Shown here one piece after another: positions 1-14,000 of a stretch of DNA of 64,000 nucleotides. Source of the stretch: Doris montereyensis (Eukaryota; Mollusca; Gastropoda; Nudibranchia; Dorididae); NCBI GenBank assembly GCA_037039925.1, contig JAXRKP010000028.1, forward strand, positions 440,089 through 504,088, in the 5' to 3' direction. Numbering within the stretch: the first letter of the stretch is position 1; every line of letters begins with the position of its first letter. A program made the position numbers and the translations under genes. The notes under the pieces are model-generated. The model was not told where the DNA came from. It saw nothing but the letters and a program-made list of their open reading frames with translations, and did not search any database.

Positions 1-128
1 GTTTTCAAACGGGCATTTAGAGTTAGAGTTAGATTTATATAGAAAAAATTCGGTTTCACTGAGATTGCAGGCATTTAGGCGAAACGGACATTTAGGCGGC
101 GGGCATTTAGGCGGTCACTACTGTAATA
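1..128. mobile_element. Terminus of a TIR-type DNA element (truncated by the window edge)
   Basis: Four copies of a GGCATTTAGGCG-like motif lie at about 12-115, and the stretch ends in GGCGGTCACTACTGTA near 125. Read in reverse this is TACAGTAGTGACC followed by GCCTAAATGCCC, which matches the ends of the elements at 5752-6641 and 35543-37104. I infer the right end of a third copy whose body lies outside the window. Confidence 0.5.
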
Positions 129-130
129 AT

Positions 131-1300
131 GAAACAGCCAGTGTTTCAACTCGATTCGTCATAGAGCATGATGTAACAAATCGTATCGAAGTTTCTCAGA
201 CCGTCTGGATTTTCCTGGGTTTGATTAAAAATAGCTGGGCTTGCCCCTGGTAGGAGACTTATGTACAGAGACAGATGTACGAGAATGTAGTGTTATTCCA
301 CCTTCGTGTTATGCCAGCATCGTGAATTTGCTTCACCTCATTGATGGATTGTTGACTGTGAGTATAATAAATAGCCTTGTTATAATTATTAATCAAGCCT
401 TGGTGTTATTAGATTGTTTACGTCAACATCTAGATCTAGAGTGCACTGCCTTGCTCCATTTATACCTTCGTATCAGTCACTAATAATGAGTAATGTCAGT
501 AGCTAGTCAATTAAATATTGATTTAAACAATGTTTCTGCTGCAGCTAGTAGAATAAAATAAGTTCATAACGCTCAGCTGAGAATGATCAACATATAATTA
601 ATATGACACAGGGCCCTATTCTCATGCAAAATGGTGGATTAACTAAACAAGATGTATTTCCATGGCAATAGCCCAAAGAGAAAATTTACGACTTAAAACC
701 ATTAAAAGCTAACATCTATCAGTTTTTAGTGTGTCTCAAAATTCAAATGGAACAAAATTCTATTAGTTAGGCTGAAATAGTTTTATCAAGCCCATTGATG
801 AAAGCGTTTTTACTTACACAATCCCTTCCATTTTGTATAAAGAGTAGTTCATCTAAATAAAGTATGTCTCCTGTGACATTACCCAAATTGTAGCTTATGC
901 ATCAAAACCCATCAAAATCTTCTCTTCAAAAACCTGTTCTCTTCTAAATTTCTCAAATTGCAAATCAAACTGAAAATATATAAAAACAAGTCAAAACATC
1001 TTTTGCCACACATCCTCTGTGTTTTCTTATATTTTGATTTACGGAAGTACATCAAGTTAATATAAGGCTCACCAAAGTGATGATAGTCTCCAAAATAAAA
1101 AGCAAAATTTCAGCTGTATTCAGAATCATATATTGTCTGAGAATCTTTCATTTTTAAATTTGACCTTTCATAATATTTTTTGTCCACCTTGAGCACATTT
1201 ACCACGGTATAACTATTATGAAATTGCCTTAAATATGCCCTGTTTTCCATCGATGAATATGAAATCATTTTGACCTAGGCGTTTTCTTTATAAAATTTAC
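131..1300. other. Intronic or flanking DNA with no recognised feature
   Basis: This should be intron sequence of the minus-strand RLR gene beyond exon 13. A good donor-like GTAAGTAAAA lies on the minus strand near 817. The frame before it is open for about 25 codons, but its phase does not follow exon 13 and its residues do not resemble the expected Hel2i helices. I do not call an exon. Confidence 0.4.
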
Positions 1301-1461
1301 CTCCAAGTACCTCCGTGCTGACTCCAGTGCCCTTCTTAGATCACTATCCTTAATTCTGGCAATTTCTTTGAACAACTTTGAGGTCCATTGAGAATATGCC
1401 TGGGACGAACGTCTCATCAAATTTGGCATCTGAAGTGTTAAGTCCGTCCTATTTGCTTTCT
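1301..1461 (-). CDS. RLR exon 13: Hel2i helices
   Basis: The 161 bp exon runs from GATGATCAG| to GGAG|GTAAAT, phase 1 to phase 0. It encodes [53 protein letters not shown]. 'Q.Y.QW...L.KE......L......C...L' is the RLR Hel2i pattern. It is the last exon I can place; later exons lie beyond position 1. Confidence 0.88.
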
Positions 1462-4400
1462 CTGATCATCGAAAATGATAGCGAAGAAAATCACTTTACA
1501 ACAGTGTCTCTAAAAAAAAAATATACTAGTTCCTAAAATGAACTAGATCAAACCAATGTGTTCTTGAAAATTGAGTTATTGTATTATTGTATCAAAATTG
1601 TATCAAAATTGAAATAAAAGATACATACCTCAAAGTTTAATTTCTCTTTAACAATTACTTGATTAAATGCCTAACTATGTTTGTTAGGACTCCTAGCTCT
1701 AAGATTTTTTGTTTAAGGAAATTAACCCTTGTAAGGCTGACCTGCTGACTAACCTCAATATCAATCGATAATTTCGTTTCACTGTGTACAAGGCTTCCGC
1801 ATTTGGCACCGAGAATTTTCTTGCCCCGCTGACGAGGCTACTGCACTTGAAAATGACGTACCAGTAATTTGTGTGACTGTTTTTGACCTTCGTTGATTTA
1901 GGTGACATAGCGGGCAATTCCTTTTGTTATTGTTATTGTCATCATGTTTAGATTGCATTGTTTACTAACAATAACATCTATTACAGCCTACTTTTATTGA
2001 ACATGAAGAGGAATAATACTGCAGTTGGCTGATAACTAATGAAGAGGAATAGAAATAGATATGAAAGGCCTAATACTAATTGATAGAAAACGGGTCAGGA
2101 CTGAGAAATCTTAGAAACAAATAAACATTAAACAATGGTGCAATGACCCATCGCGCAATTTCCATCAACAGAACATGTGGCTACATGGTCAGGCTTTGCT
2201 CCAGTCATCAATAATAGCATAGCTGGCTGTGTTGAATATTATGTAGCAGAGTTTCAATGAACAACATTTATTTTTATTTTTACGGGAATCATTTTCATCC
2301 TCACATCTAAATAAAATGATGGAACAATAATACTAATACTAGGGGAAACGTCCAACCGCCTTTCGCTAATCCCATGACCGAGTCCATTGTACATAAGTAA
2401 CACAACCCATGATGAAAGTAACAGGCCCTCTGGTTTATTGCTTTCACAAGTGTGTACCGCCCTAGCTGTGGCAACATGCTCAATCCCAGACCTAACACCT
2501 CTCCTCAGCAAAATGCTTCCCATACTTTTAAAAACTCCCTCCCTACCCTATGTCTATCACTAGTATCACTCTCTCTTCTCCTTTACAATGACATGAGTGG
2601 CCATCGTTTTGCATTCTTGCTGTTCCCTCCCTACAGTTTAATAGTAATCCTCCTCCTCCCAAACAGCCCCCACCCCTTATGCAATCCAGTGGTTTTCCAT
2701 ATCTTCCCCCCACTTCTTGATGTAAGCCTCCCTCCTAAGTCCTTTCTATACAGTAGAAAGATAGACTTTTATAGTTTCTAATGTCTATACACTTCAAATA
2801 GCCACCCTTCCTCTTGTCCAGATACCACATGTCATCATGACCATGTGAAATGATCTGTTTGAGACATCAAAATCCCTTTGTTGCCGGTTCTGAACTCAAA
2901 TGAAAGCTTCAACTTTCCCTCGTACTTTCAACACTACAATCTCTTCATTCTAATGTGAAAAAGAGGTGGAGATATATTTTGATGTATGTGACGTCGACAT
3001 TATAACCATTGACACAATCACTCCCCCCCCCCCCCCCCCCCCCCGATTGGTCACCCCTGAACATAGTTTCTTTCTATTGACTGAAGGCCACGCCCTCCAT
3101 TCAGGCTGACCTGTGTGCAATGTGATTGGCCACTGATATCTTTTATTTGTATTAATCACTTTTTCTTACTTGTGGGTGGAGCTTGTTACTAAAATAATTG
3201 ACATCTGTCCAGAAGTTTCATCTGTCATACAAAGAAAGGAGTCTTTGGTTTTGTCCACTTTGCAGAAAGTCCACAGCCTACATTTGAGATAGAGCTCCTA
3301 TGTGTTTTTGTATCTCTTTATAAGAAATATATCAAGTGTGTGTTAGATTCAGAATGAACTATCACTTTCACTCCTTTAAAAGAATAGACTTTCTCTGCTT
3401 GGAGTGTCTTGGGTGATCAGGGCAGTTGGCCAACATAGAGGCATTCCCAAAACCCGTCCTTGAATGCACTGCAATGCAGTTATACGGGACCCGCGACTTA
3501 CACCCTGCCTCGCTGAAAAGCCGGGAGTGAAGCAAATGTACAGGACCCGTCATTAGTGTAGGTGTGCTTAGAGTGTTCAGCAGGAGGCAAATATACAGGA
3601 CCTGCCAGATAATGGTTAAGGGTTAACAAAGACATAAGAAAAATTCAATTTCTTTTTGTTAAGTCATAAATATCTGTAATGCAAGCTTTTTAAAAGTTTA
3701 TGATAGTGTCTTGGGCAAATGCTTAATCCTGTTCGCCTCACTTAATTCCAGTGTAATTGAGTGCCTATCCTTAGGCAGACGAGCATATTGACAATATGCT
3801 ACTGGGAGGAAAGAAAATTCTTCCTCAAACAATTGGGCGAGACAGGAGTGGGTAGAATTGGGGGAAAGAAAGCTTAAACCAAAAAGGTCCATTATATATT
3901 GAATACTATTGACTTAGAAATGTTAACGTCCTTTTCTTTTCTTTCTAGTCATCCTACTTATTCACATAATGTTAAAATCTACATTATAATATATGTAAAT
4001 ATAATGTGTTTTTATCTATTTCAACTTCTTGCAATAGTTCCCCCCCCCCCCCCCCCCCCCCTCCCCACAAAAAAAATGTTTCTGTAATGTTTAGATTTGC
4101 ATTATTGAATTTTGTAGCTTTCGTTGAATACTAACCACAAAGTTGGTACATATCGTCCTCAATCTTCTTCATGATAACTTCCATCAGACTTTTGAATTCA
4201 TCCTCTTCTCTTGATTGACAAGAAAGAATGGCTTTAGAAAAAAGAGGAACACATCGTGAGCTTATTTTGTACAATAAGTTCAATAGCAAGTCTCTTTCTG
4301 CACATACAGAGGAAACAGTGAGGATGTTAATTTTAATTTTGAGGATAAATATTAGTTTAAAGTTTGCAGTACAAAAAAATAGAAATTAAGCTGCAATTGG

Positions 4401-5636
4401 GTCATAATGACAGAATCCCAAAGCTGTTTATTAAAACAGACTAAAAATTTACAAACTCAAGTCCTGATATATATAATATACATCACACAAATCATTCAAC
4501 ACCATTCAACACCATTCAACACCATTCAACAATGCTACCTCTGAAATTTAAACTTGAGAGACTCAATGTGATATTAAAATCGCAGACAACTTTAAACCAA
4601 TATGAATTTCTCAGTTACAGTAAATCTGGCACAAAATTCCATCTTCCATGACCATTTATTAGCATAGAATTAGAATCATTTATGCAACATTTTGTCTTGT
4701 ATTATACCTCTTAAAATGTTGAATGGTTTTAGCTCTACTACTTTTGTCCCCCCGAGTATAACTTATAAGTATAAACATTTCAGTGAAGGCTCTTGACTGA
4801 TTTAGTTTTTTAAAAGTTAATGTAGATGTTGGCTGAAATGGCAAGTATCACACTTACTCTATGCGTAAGGTGGTTTTAATCTATGTGGCAATGGGGGAAC
4901 TCAATAAATCCATTAAGTACCAATTAGATCCCCCTCTTCCCCCCTCCAAACCGTATGAACGCCAGAGTTTGATTATCCCTGAAAGGCATCTTTTTTAAAT
5001 TTTTGGTTGGAGAAATTTAGGACATCAGTCTTTATGGGCTGACATCCATTTTAATTCTCAACGGAGGACAAGGAAAGTAACCGCCAGACTTTAGCAGCCC
5101 TTCTCCATGTTAGGGTGTGTCTCATTATAAGCACACTCCTGGCCAGCCATTTAGGGGGATCAACTATTTACGAGCGCTAGGTGTCAAAATCCGTAAGTAA
5201 TATAAGAAAACATTTCACAATATGTCTAAGCTCTAACTCTTGGGATCCATAAAAAGTAATAATGAGTGTGTGAAAACTGGAAGTAAATTAATATCCGGTC
5301 TCATGAAGATGATCCTCCAATTTAAAAAAAAAAAATTTAACAATCAATTAATGAAAAAAATTATATAAAAATTAATCTTTCAATATATCAATAATATTAA
5401 TTTTTAAAAACTCAACTTTTCCCATTAAACGACAATTTACAAAAATACAAGGTAATTCCAAATAGATATTTTATAAGCATAAAACCATAAAGTAAAAAAT
5501 AAGTCAATAATAAATAAACTGTAACATAGAAAATCTAAGATTACTTTTCATTTATAAATGCAAGAAAACACAATAAATATTTTAAGAAGGCAAGAAAGAA
5601 TGAGAAAGAATGAGAGAATAAATAAATAAATAAAAA

Positions 5637-5667
<31 letters not shown>

Positions 5668-8600
5668 TAAGAAAAACTAAATAGGAAAAAAATAATAATG
5701 CATAATTAACTAAACAGTTGATATAGAAAGAATAACAATTTTGATTTCTTATACAGACTAAATACCCATGGCCATAATGCCTGTTTCTCCTTAATACCCG
5801 CAATTTCAGCGAAATCAATTTTCCCCCGATATAAGTTGCCCCTCTAAATACTTGTTTCAAAACCAAGATATTCCCTAAATGTTCGGTCTCAATGGCAACT
5901 GCAGGTGTAATCTTCTCCAAATTATCCTTAAGTACGTTCGTGATTGATAACAAAATTCTTTTTAATTTTACATGTACATGTAATCTCATCACTAATACTA
6001 AAAGGGCTAATTTATGCCTATTTGCCATGCATTGTAACCACCCTCTATATGCCTATCTAATGTACTGTACTGTAATAAAAGAGGACCAGTCTTCTCTTTT
6101 TAGCTCCACCTACTGTACCACACACCCTTTGTCCCACAGGATCACTGGTTTGTTGCCAGGCAATTGGAATTGAGCTGTCTTCCGGACTCTGCTGTCTGCT
6201 CTTTCCTTTATGTCGTAAGTTACCTAATGTTTTTAATTGACTGGGTATGCATTGAGTTGGGAAAGAGATAAGAACAGTTTTATTGCTCCCCTGTCTCACA
6301 GTGGCCATACCCATCGTGTCTTCAGGTATTAATGGTAATTGATGGTCCAACTATTGAGCGCTCATCACCTAAGTGTTAAACAACTTAATGGTTTCCAGGT
6401 TTCCTTATTTCTCGCATTTAATTTTTCGGAAAACTGAGGACTTTTCTAAAACGAGCAATCTGGTTATCCTTGTTGGTCCATTATCTTAATTTTAAGATGA
6501 GAATTATGAATCAAAGGAGTTATAATATGTGATTCATATCAATTTTTTTGCCCTGGCTGATTTTCCAATAAAGTCTGTGTCGCCTTAATGCCCGTTTTTT
6601 CTGCTTCCTAAGCCATGGGCTTTTAGATGATAACTACTGTAAAGCAACTTTAAGCAAAAAGGTTTGAAAAAAAGAATCTTATGAGGGAATCACAGTTCAA
6701 AATTTGCCTTCATATTTTATACCTGAAGTAAATTGAACACATATCTTCCTTCTAAAATTTGAACTATAATCAAACCTAGTTCAAAATTGAAAATGGATGG
6801 CTGATTTACATGTTTTAACAGATATACTTCCACTGGAAATATGACTTAAGAACAGGCTTAAATTAAAAAAATTATAAATAATAGGAACTTGACATACACA
6901 TTTTTTTCACACAATTTCTATCAATGTAAAAGATCACTTCGGGCATCTAAACCCATACATCGGAAGGTAAAATGGGAACTGATAAGAAAGCAAGAAAGAT
7001 ATTCTTGGAGACTCACACAACTATTGTGTTAAGAAAATTGACAAAAAATATTCTAAGAATCTAAGCTCTCAAAGAGGATAAACTAACTGAATTGAACCAC
7101 TCAAAATGCATTGTGCTTCTTACGCATGCATAATCAACTCTACATAAAAACACATAAGCAATCACAAACATTACAATCAAAATCACTGAGGGCTGGACCG
7201 GATATGAGGGTTATAACGTATAAAATACCCGATACTCCCAATGATGTCATTTATAGACAGAAAAAAACAAGGCGACTTAAAACCTCATAATCTTTTAAGG
7301 ACAATCCTTCTCAGAAAAAGAAAACTCTGACTTTTGAACAATAGATAAAGCAATCTGTTAACAAAATTCCAAATTCAAAGCTAGCTTTCCATGATGTCAG
7401 TTGAACCCGCAATCAACAGTTCTGTCCTAAACACACTCACTTGTTACAGAAACAGTAGCAAAGGGGGCAAAAATATGAGCAAAGACATCAAATGACTTTT
7501 AAATGAATAGCAATTATGAAAGCTGAAGAGAGCACTGACAGAGGCACAACAGTTCTAAACATCAAACTTGAGAGATCATAACAATTTAGGAGACTGGGAA
7601 ACTAGTAAAATCAGAGCAAAAGGAATTGATGAATTCTCAGATGTGGAAAACAACATAAAAAGAAGAATCTTACCACTATAAAAAAGAAACTCAAAATTAA
7701 GCAAAATTTGATTGTAATCACTATTATGATCCATAGCAAATAAAATGGAGGCACAAATGTACCAATTATCACAGACAAACAAGGACAACTTATGATGACA
7801 TAAAAAGAATAAGGAGTACGATGGACTGGATGTTTCAAGGTGGTACTGAATAACCTACCACCACCGCCTACGGAGGTTTACATCCCAGAAGCAAATAACA
7901 AGCTCACATGAATGTTCATAAGTCCTGAGCATGTTTTTCTACATTATTTGATATAGACAATTTTAACCACTACCATTGTACTTGGCATGTCTAAATTAGT
8001 TGAAAAAGATTTTTAAATTTTTTTATTATCATATGGTTGCCATAGGAACCATATCATCTTGGATTTTCAATGCGAAAATAACAACAACTTCATTTCATAT
8101 AGGCCTTTTCAGTTATAAACAAAAATTGGCTATAATTTTTGCACACACGTTATTTGGTTCAATATCTAAGCTCACATAGTAGCTTTTATGGATAAATGAA
8201 ACGTTTTCATTTTATCAATTTTTTGAAAATGCATACGGCAACCTTTCCGATTTTTGGCAAATTTAATCACACAAAAATTCGTTTTGCAAAAATTTGAAGA
8301 GATATCGAAAAAAGCTACTGAAGAAATTTTTCATTATTTTATAGATGTTTTATATACCAAATTTAGGGGCAATCGGACAGTAAATAAAAAAAAGTAGATC
8401 GCAAATCACTGTCAAAAAGTAACATTTTGAGAAAATCGCATTTTAAACAATTTTTTCCGTTATTTTAATGTGTTTTCGCTTATAAACCTAGAAAAGAATA
8501 ATATAATACTTTGAAACATGATACAATCGTGAGAGGCTATCAAATACTTCATGTCGACCCTATTTCAACTGCTCCAGATCCCTTATACTCATGTCTGGAT

Positions 8601-10964
8601 GGCATTTTTCTTAAAACAGGTGCGCAGAATGTTTCCCAATCTTATTGACATTAATTCATCAAAAGTAAATTCTTCAGATAGCATACTTTGTGGTAAATAA
8701 AATGAGTACCAACTTGATATACTTTAGACAAAATTTCAGGCTTTTATGGTACAGCCGATGTGTTGAAGGTGAGGCTGGTATCATTTCTAAAAAAAGCGTA
8801 TAAAATGAAAGAATCGAATCAGAGCCTTTGTTATGGTATGAATGTCAAGGGGATGAACTGCTCCATTCAGTAGTACAATAAAAGAGATTTGGCCCATTTG
8901 CGGTAAAACTACCTTCTCTGGGACTAGGTGTCGATCAACCTACCTGGACCAGGAGGGTAGATTTTGCTCGAAAAAACATGAGGCAATTTTTCAACGGTTG
9001 GCGGGGCTCAAATTCGAACCCACTACCTCTTGGATGAGAGGCCGACACCTTGCCTCTGGACTACCGGGTCCCCGCGAGGATAGGTATAAAGTCAAAATTT
9101 TGACTTAAATTACCCTAACACTGACTGAGAAGATGGCAGTAAAAACCCGTATATTGGCGGCTAATCGCCAAATGTGGCAACACTAAGGTCACTTGGTTTC
9201 TGCCGACACCGCTCGTTGCCTTGGCCCATCGCTGTGTGACGTACAAGGCGTTGTACGTTAGTGTGTATGTAAACATGCGCACAAGCGTAGGAAGAGGAAA
9301 AAAACAAAAAACTGGTCATTTTGATGTATGTTTTCCCAACAGTGCATATCTAAACCTAGATTTATAATCCTCTTTACGTTAGTAACAATGCCAGAGACTG
9401 TCGAAAGAGTAAGGGGCTGCTACAACAAGGGAAACCGTCTAAAGCATTTGTTTTGGTTTATTTTCTTCTCGAAATGTAGCTTTTCACACTAAAATTCTAT
9501 CTTCTCCGACATTCACCGAACGATTTGTATTATATTTGGCACACACGTTCCTCTTGTCAAAGTTAATAGAACGACGTCGGTTTTTTTTTATATCTTGTAA
9601 ACTTGTTGAGAAAAAAAAAAAATAATTCTGTAATAAAAATGCGGGTTTTGTATTTTCATGGTACAGTGGAACACGTTTAAACTGAAAGTGACGGGACCGG
9701 TCAATGTATTTTGGTTTAGAGGTCTTTTCGGTTTAGCGCTAGTCCCTCGGAAATGACGTTCGGTAAAGGGAAGTAATAATGTACAAAAACATTTCTAGAG
9801 TTGTCTCCCTTGACGTCATGAACACGGTGTGACCTGCCGTAGACCCTATGATGCACGTTTGTCTTCATTTATGTTTAGTTGTTTTTTTGTTTTTTTCAAT
9901 TTTGTTTCAGAAAAACAAACAGAATTCGGAATTCCAAGTTTCCGGCATATCTCACTTTTACTCTGTTCCCCCCGTCAACCTCTTTAATCAACTGTTACTT
10001 AAACTGCAGGGTATACGCATTGTGATTTCTTTTCGACATGATTTTCGTAATTATGGATGGAATTTATAGTCACAGGTTGTAGTGCTACCGAAGAGCAAAG
10101 CAAGAAACATCCGCGTGGCTGAAGATTCGATTGTGGAAAGGAAGAAATTACAATCGTCAACACGCACGGTGTACACTCGCATACACACCGCTTACACATT
10201 CGTGATGGAATGCCGTCGCGTGTGGCTGTAATCAGTGACAGTGCAGTGAACCAGAATCTATGACGATCACTGATCGGTGCCACAAGATAATTTGCCTCTC
10301 ACACTCTCGCGCACTGTGCAGCAGCCATTGACCGTAGCATCACGCCACCCATCTCCCGCCCCCCCCTCCCACTTTCTCTCTTGCGTGTGATTGTACACAT
10401 GTATAGTGTATAGCCTAGTAATTGTAACCTTCATGGATGTCTTGAACTAGCACGGCAAAGATGTAGGTTGACTTTTTGGACCGCAACTCAGCGAATTTTT
10501 ATTTCGGTTTAGCGGTAGGGCCATTTCAATTTATCGCTATTTATTTAACAAAGACAAAAGAGAAGAAAAGATCGGGATTCCAAATCCTTTTGGTTTATCG
10601 ATCTTTTGGTTAAACCGTTGTCGGTTTAAACGTGTTTCACTGTATATATATTATTTTTTAAATTCATAATAAAAACACTATCCAAAATATTTTTAAAACC
10701 CTGACGTCAATCTTTAGATATTGAATGGAAAAGATGATCTGCACAGGTTTTGAGTGATTTTATTCATAACTAAGGAGGAGATAGATTATGAAAATTGGCT
10801 CAAAAACCAAAAATGGCAGTCGTTTCTATGGCAACCAAGGACGCTACAAACTTTTCAATGATATAGGATCACTGTATTTTGACAGTTACTCATGTACATA
10901 CTAAAAGTAAAAACCCAAACTCAAAAGCAAAAAAAAATCACTTCAGGAGAGTGTGATGGGAACT

Positions 10965-11007
<43 letters not shown>

Positions 11008-14000
11008 CTTTTTGTACTTAATTTCTTTTCTTCAATCAGTGTAAAAAATATTACACTATCTTATGGCATTTAACTCAAGCAACGTAACTATTAAATTACT
11101 TACCATGGTCCGCAGTGTTGCTATGGCTGGACAGCTCTTTTTTGTTATTTTCAACTGTACTGATTTCAACAGCATCCAGATTTGCACTTAGTTGACGAAT
11201 GTGTTTCACTGCATCTATTTCACTTTTTGCTTTACCAACACCAACAGATGCTGTGAGTCCAACAACCTTAAAGTAATATGCAAAATAAGCTGTCAAAAAT
11301 TGAGTAATATCTTATTTCAATGCTGGCAACAAAAATGGTTATGAACAAAGGCAAAAGAATAAATGAATACACTGATTCAACATTGTGACCTCCATCTATA
11401 CCTTTGTATTTATCCCATCTATGTTCTTAAGGAATATTATTATTCATTATTCCTCTGGACTTAAGATTTTAAATAAGATTCAAGGCATCACCACTTACCT
11501 ATGCATTCAATGAATGATGAAATGAGATATAAATTATTTTGAATGCCAATGATATTTAGAATTTTGAAATGCATGACATATTGCCTATCATTTTCCTGTT
11601 CTTATGTGTACACTACAATGGGATGTCTAACCTGTTTCAGATATTCCTAATTAGACCTTGCATGATTGATCAGATCCTTCCTTTAATCATTGTGACTATT
11701 CTTGATTGTAACTTTCATTAAGTCAAGTTTACACATTTCCATAGTCACTATGACTACTAATGAGCTACTTAATTGATTAAAAATCATGTTAAAAATTCAA
11801 TACTGCAATTAATAATTAACTTTTCACTAACATTATGGATGTAATCAAGTAATCATTGCGGCATTGATGGCCTAGTGGTAAAGCTGCTGGACTTATGATA
11901 ATAGGGTCCCAAGTTCGAATCCTAGCAAAACTTTCTTGGGAAAGACACATAACACTCATTTTCCCTACACTACCCAGGTGCAAATGGGTACAAGCATTAA
12001 CTAGCTTGGGAGTAAAAACCTGTGTCAGACTAGCGTCCTGTCCAGGGGGTGATTTTAATCACCTGTTCTGCTTTACACTACTGAAACCAGGATAAGATGC
12101 TGCTCTATGGGTCAGAATGGCCTTGAAGGAACTTTACTACTAAAGTAATCACTGACCATCAAACTATCAACGTACTTTGCTTTCTCAGCTGGCTTGGAGG
12201 TGTTAAGCATAAATAAATCAAAACGAAAAATGAAAACATTTTTCAACATTAATGTTAATGTTACTTTCCAGTGACCTATTCAAGTGCAGTGGACAGGTAA
12301 GCACCTGTACAGGGAGTAGATGATCCCACCCTCCACGAGTCTCCTGCTGCCTTGCAGGCTGGTATTGAATGACTAAAGGCTAAAGGAGTTAACCCTGACA
12401 GAAAATAACAAGGCCTGGAAGGGGGCATCAAGGTAGCAGCCCCACCATCTACCTAGGGTACAGTGGGCTTATGCCCTGCTTATCCAAAACCAAACTGATT
12501 CAGAGAAATAAATGTAATATAACCTGCTTGGTCTTTCAACAACGAGCATTAAAACGAACACAGCGTGTGATTTTTGGAACGTGGAATGTTAGGGCAATAA
12601 ATGGAAAAATTCAAAGTAGATATTTTGGCCATTACAGAAACAAAGAAAAAAGGACAAGGAATAGAAAATCTAGGACTGAATCATATTTTAATCTTCTCAG
12701 GAGTAGATGTCAAAGATAGAGCTAGAGCAGGAATAGGCCTCCTAGTGCATAAAAGGCATGAAAAGCTAATAGAAAGTTGAATATTTATAAGCCCACAGCT
12801 ATTAGAGGTAAATATTAAACCAAAAGGACAAGAAATTAAATTATTAATAGCTTACGGACCAAAAGAAGACGCAACTAAAGAAGGAAAAGATATCTTCGAA
12901 AACGATTTACAAATAGCTGCAGAGAATCTTAAACCGAAACAGGAACTAATGCTTTTAGGAGATTTAAACAATAGAGTAGGCAACAATGTAGAAACGCCAG
13001 GAGGAGTAATAGGTAAAAAAGTAGAGACAACAACTTCTCCAAATGGAGAGGGACTAATAGATTTTTGCCTAAAGAATAACATGAAAATAGCCAACACCTT
13101 TTTTCCTCATAAAGATATCCACAAATATACAAGAGTAAATGAATACAGGTGTGAAAAGTCAATCATAGACTACATAATAGTTAGCAGCTCCCTTTTTTAC
13201 AGTACATTGGATGCAAAAATAAACAGAGGAGCAGAAATATTTAATGATTATCCCTTAGTGATTGCCAAAATGAGATTACTGACTGAAGAAAACAAAAGAA
13301 AAGGAAAGAGAAGAAAGCTACTAAACTCAAAATAGAGGAATTAAATAAACTAGTAGTAGTAAAACAAGTATACCAATCTAGTATAAAAAGATTTATCAGT
13401 GAAAGACAGATGGAACGATGACAGAATAGAAGAAAAGAGACAGATGTATAAAGAAACACTCCTCAGTTGTACTGAAGAGGTCTGTGGTAGGAAACAAATT
13501 AAAGGAGATAGGAAAAGAACAGCATGGTGGAATGAGAATGTCAATACTAAGATCAAAGAAAAAAGGATGCCTGGAAGAGATACTTGCAAACAAAGAGACC
13601 AGAGGATAGTATAGATTATATGAATAAAAGAACTATCGCCAAAAAGGAAGTAAGGAAAGCAAACAGGAGCAATGGGAAGAGTTTGGACAAAGACTTCAAG
13701 AAAGCTATCAAGGAAATCAAAAGCTGTTCTGGGGGAAATGAAGAAAAACCAAAGCATGCCCAATACGACAAATTAAGAATGCCAAAGGAGAAATAGTGAA
13801 AGAAGAAAAAGAAATCATGGAAACATGGAGAAAGCATTTTTACCAATTATATAATCCCACCAGAACGTATGAAACAAGGAGTAAAGGTCAATTAGTAAGA
13901 GTAACAAGTAATCTAGAAGAGACAGCTGAAGATGTAAATATATCAATGGAAGAACTCCAAACAGCTGTTAGAAAAGTGAAATTAGCCCCAGGAGCAGATC

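Noticed and set aside
800..880. Further RLR exon with a GTAAGT donor on the minus strand
   Set aside because: The only open frame enters in phase 1 while exon 13 ends in phase 0, and the residues do not resemble Hel2i.
2452..2781. 109-codon frame on the plus strand
   Set aside because: Low-complexity Pro/Leu/Ser composition with no motif; lies in an RLR intron.
3022..3044. CRISPR-like or other ordered repeat array
   Set aside because: Only homopolymer C tracts here and at 4040, 34190 and 39179; no spaced direct repeats with unique spacers in the window.
8990..9078. tRNA gene on the minus strand
   Set aside because: Same reason: head of SINE family B, shared with 56410-56640.
11856..11930. 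tRNA gene
   Set aside because: A and B boxes are present but the cloverleaf is degenerate and the sequence continues into a SINE body shared with 33377-33645.
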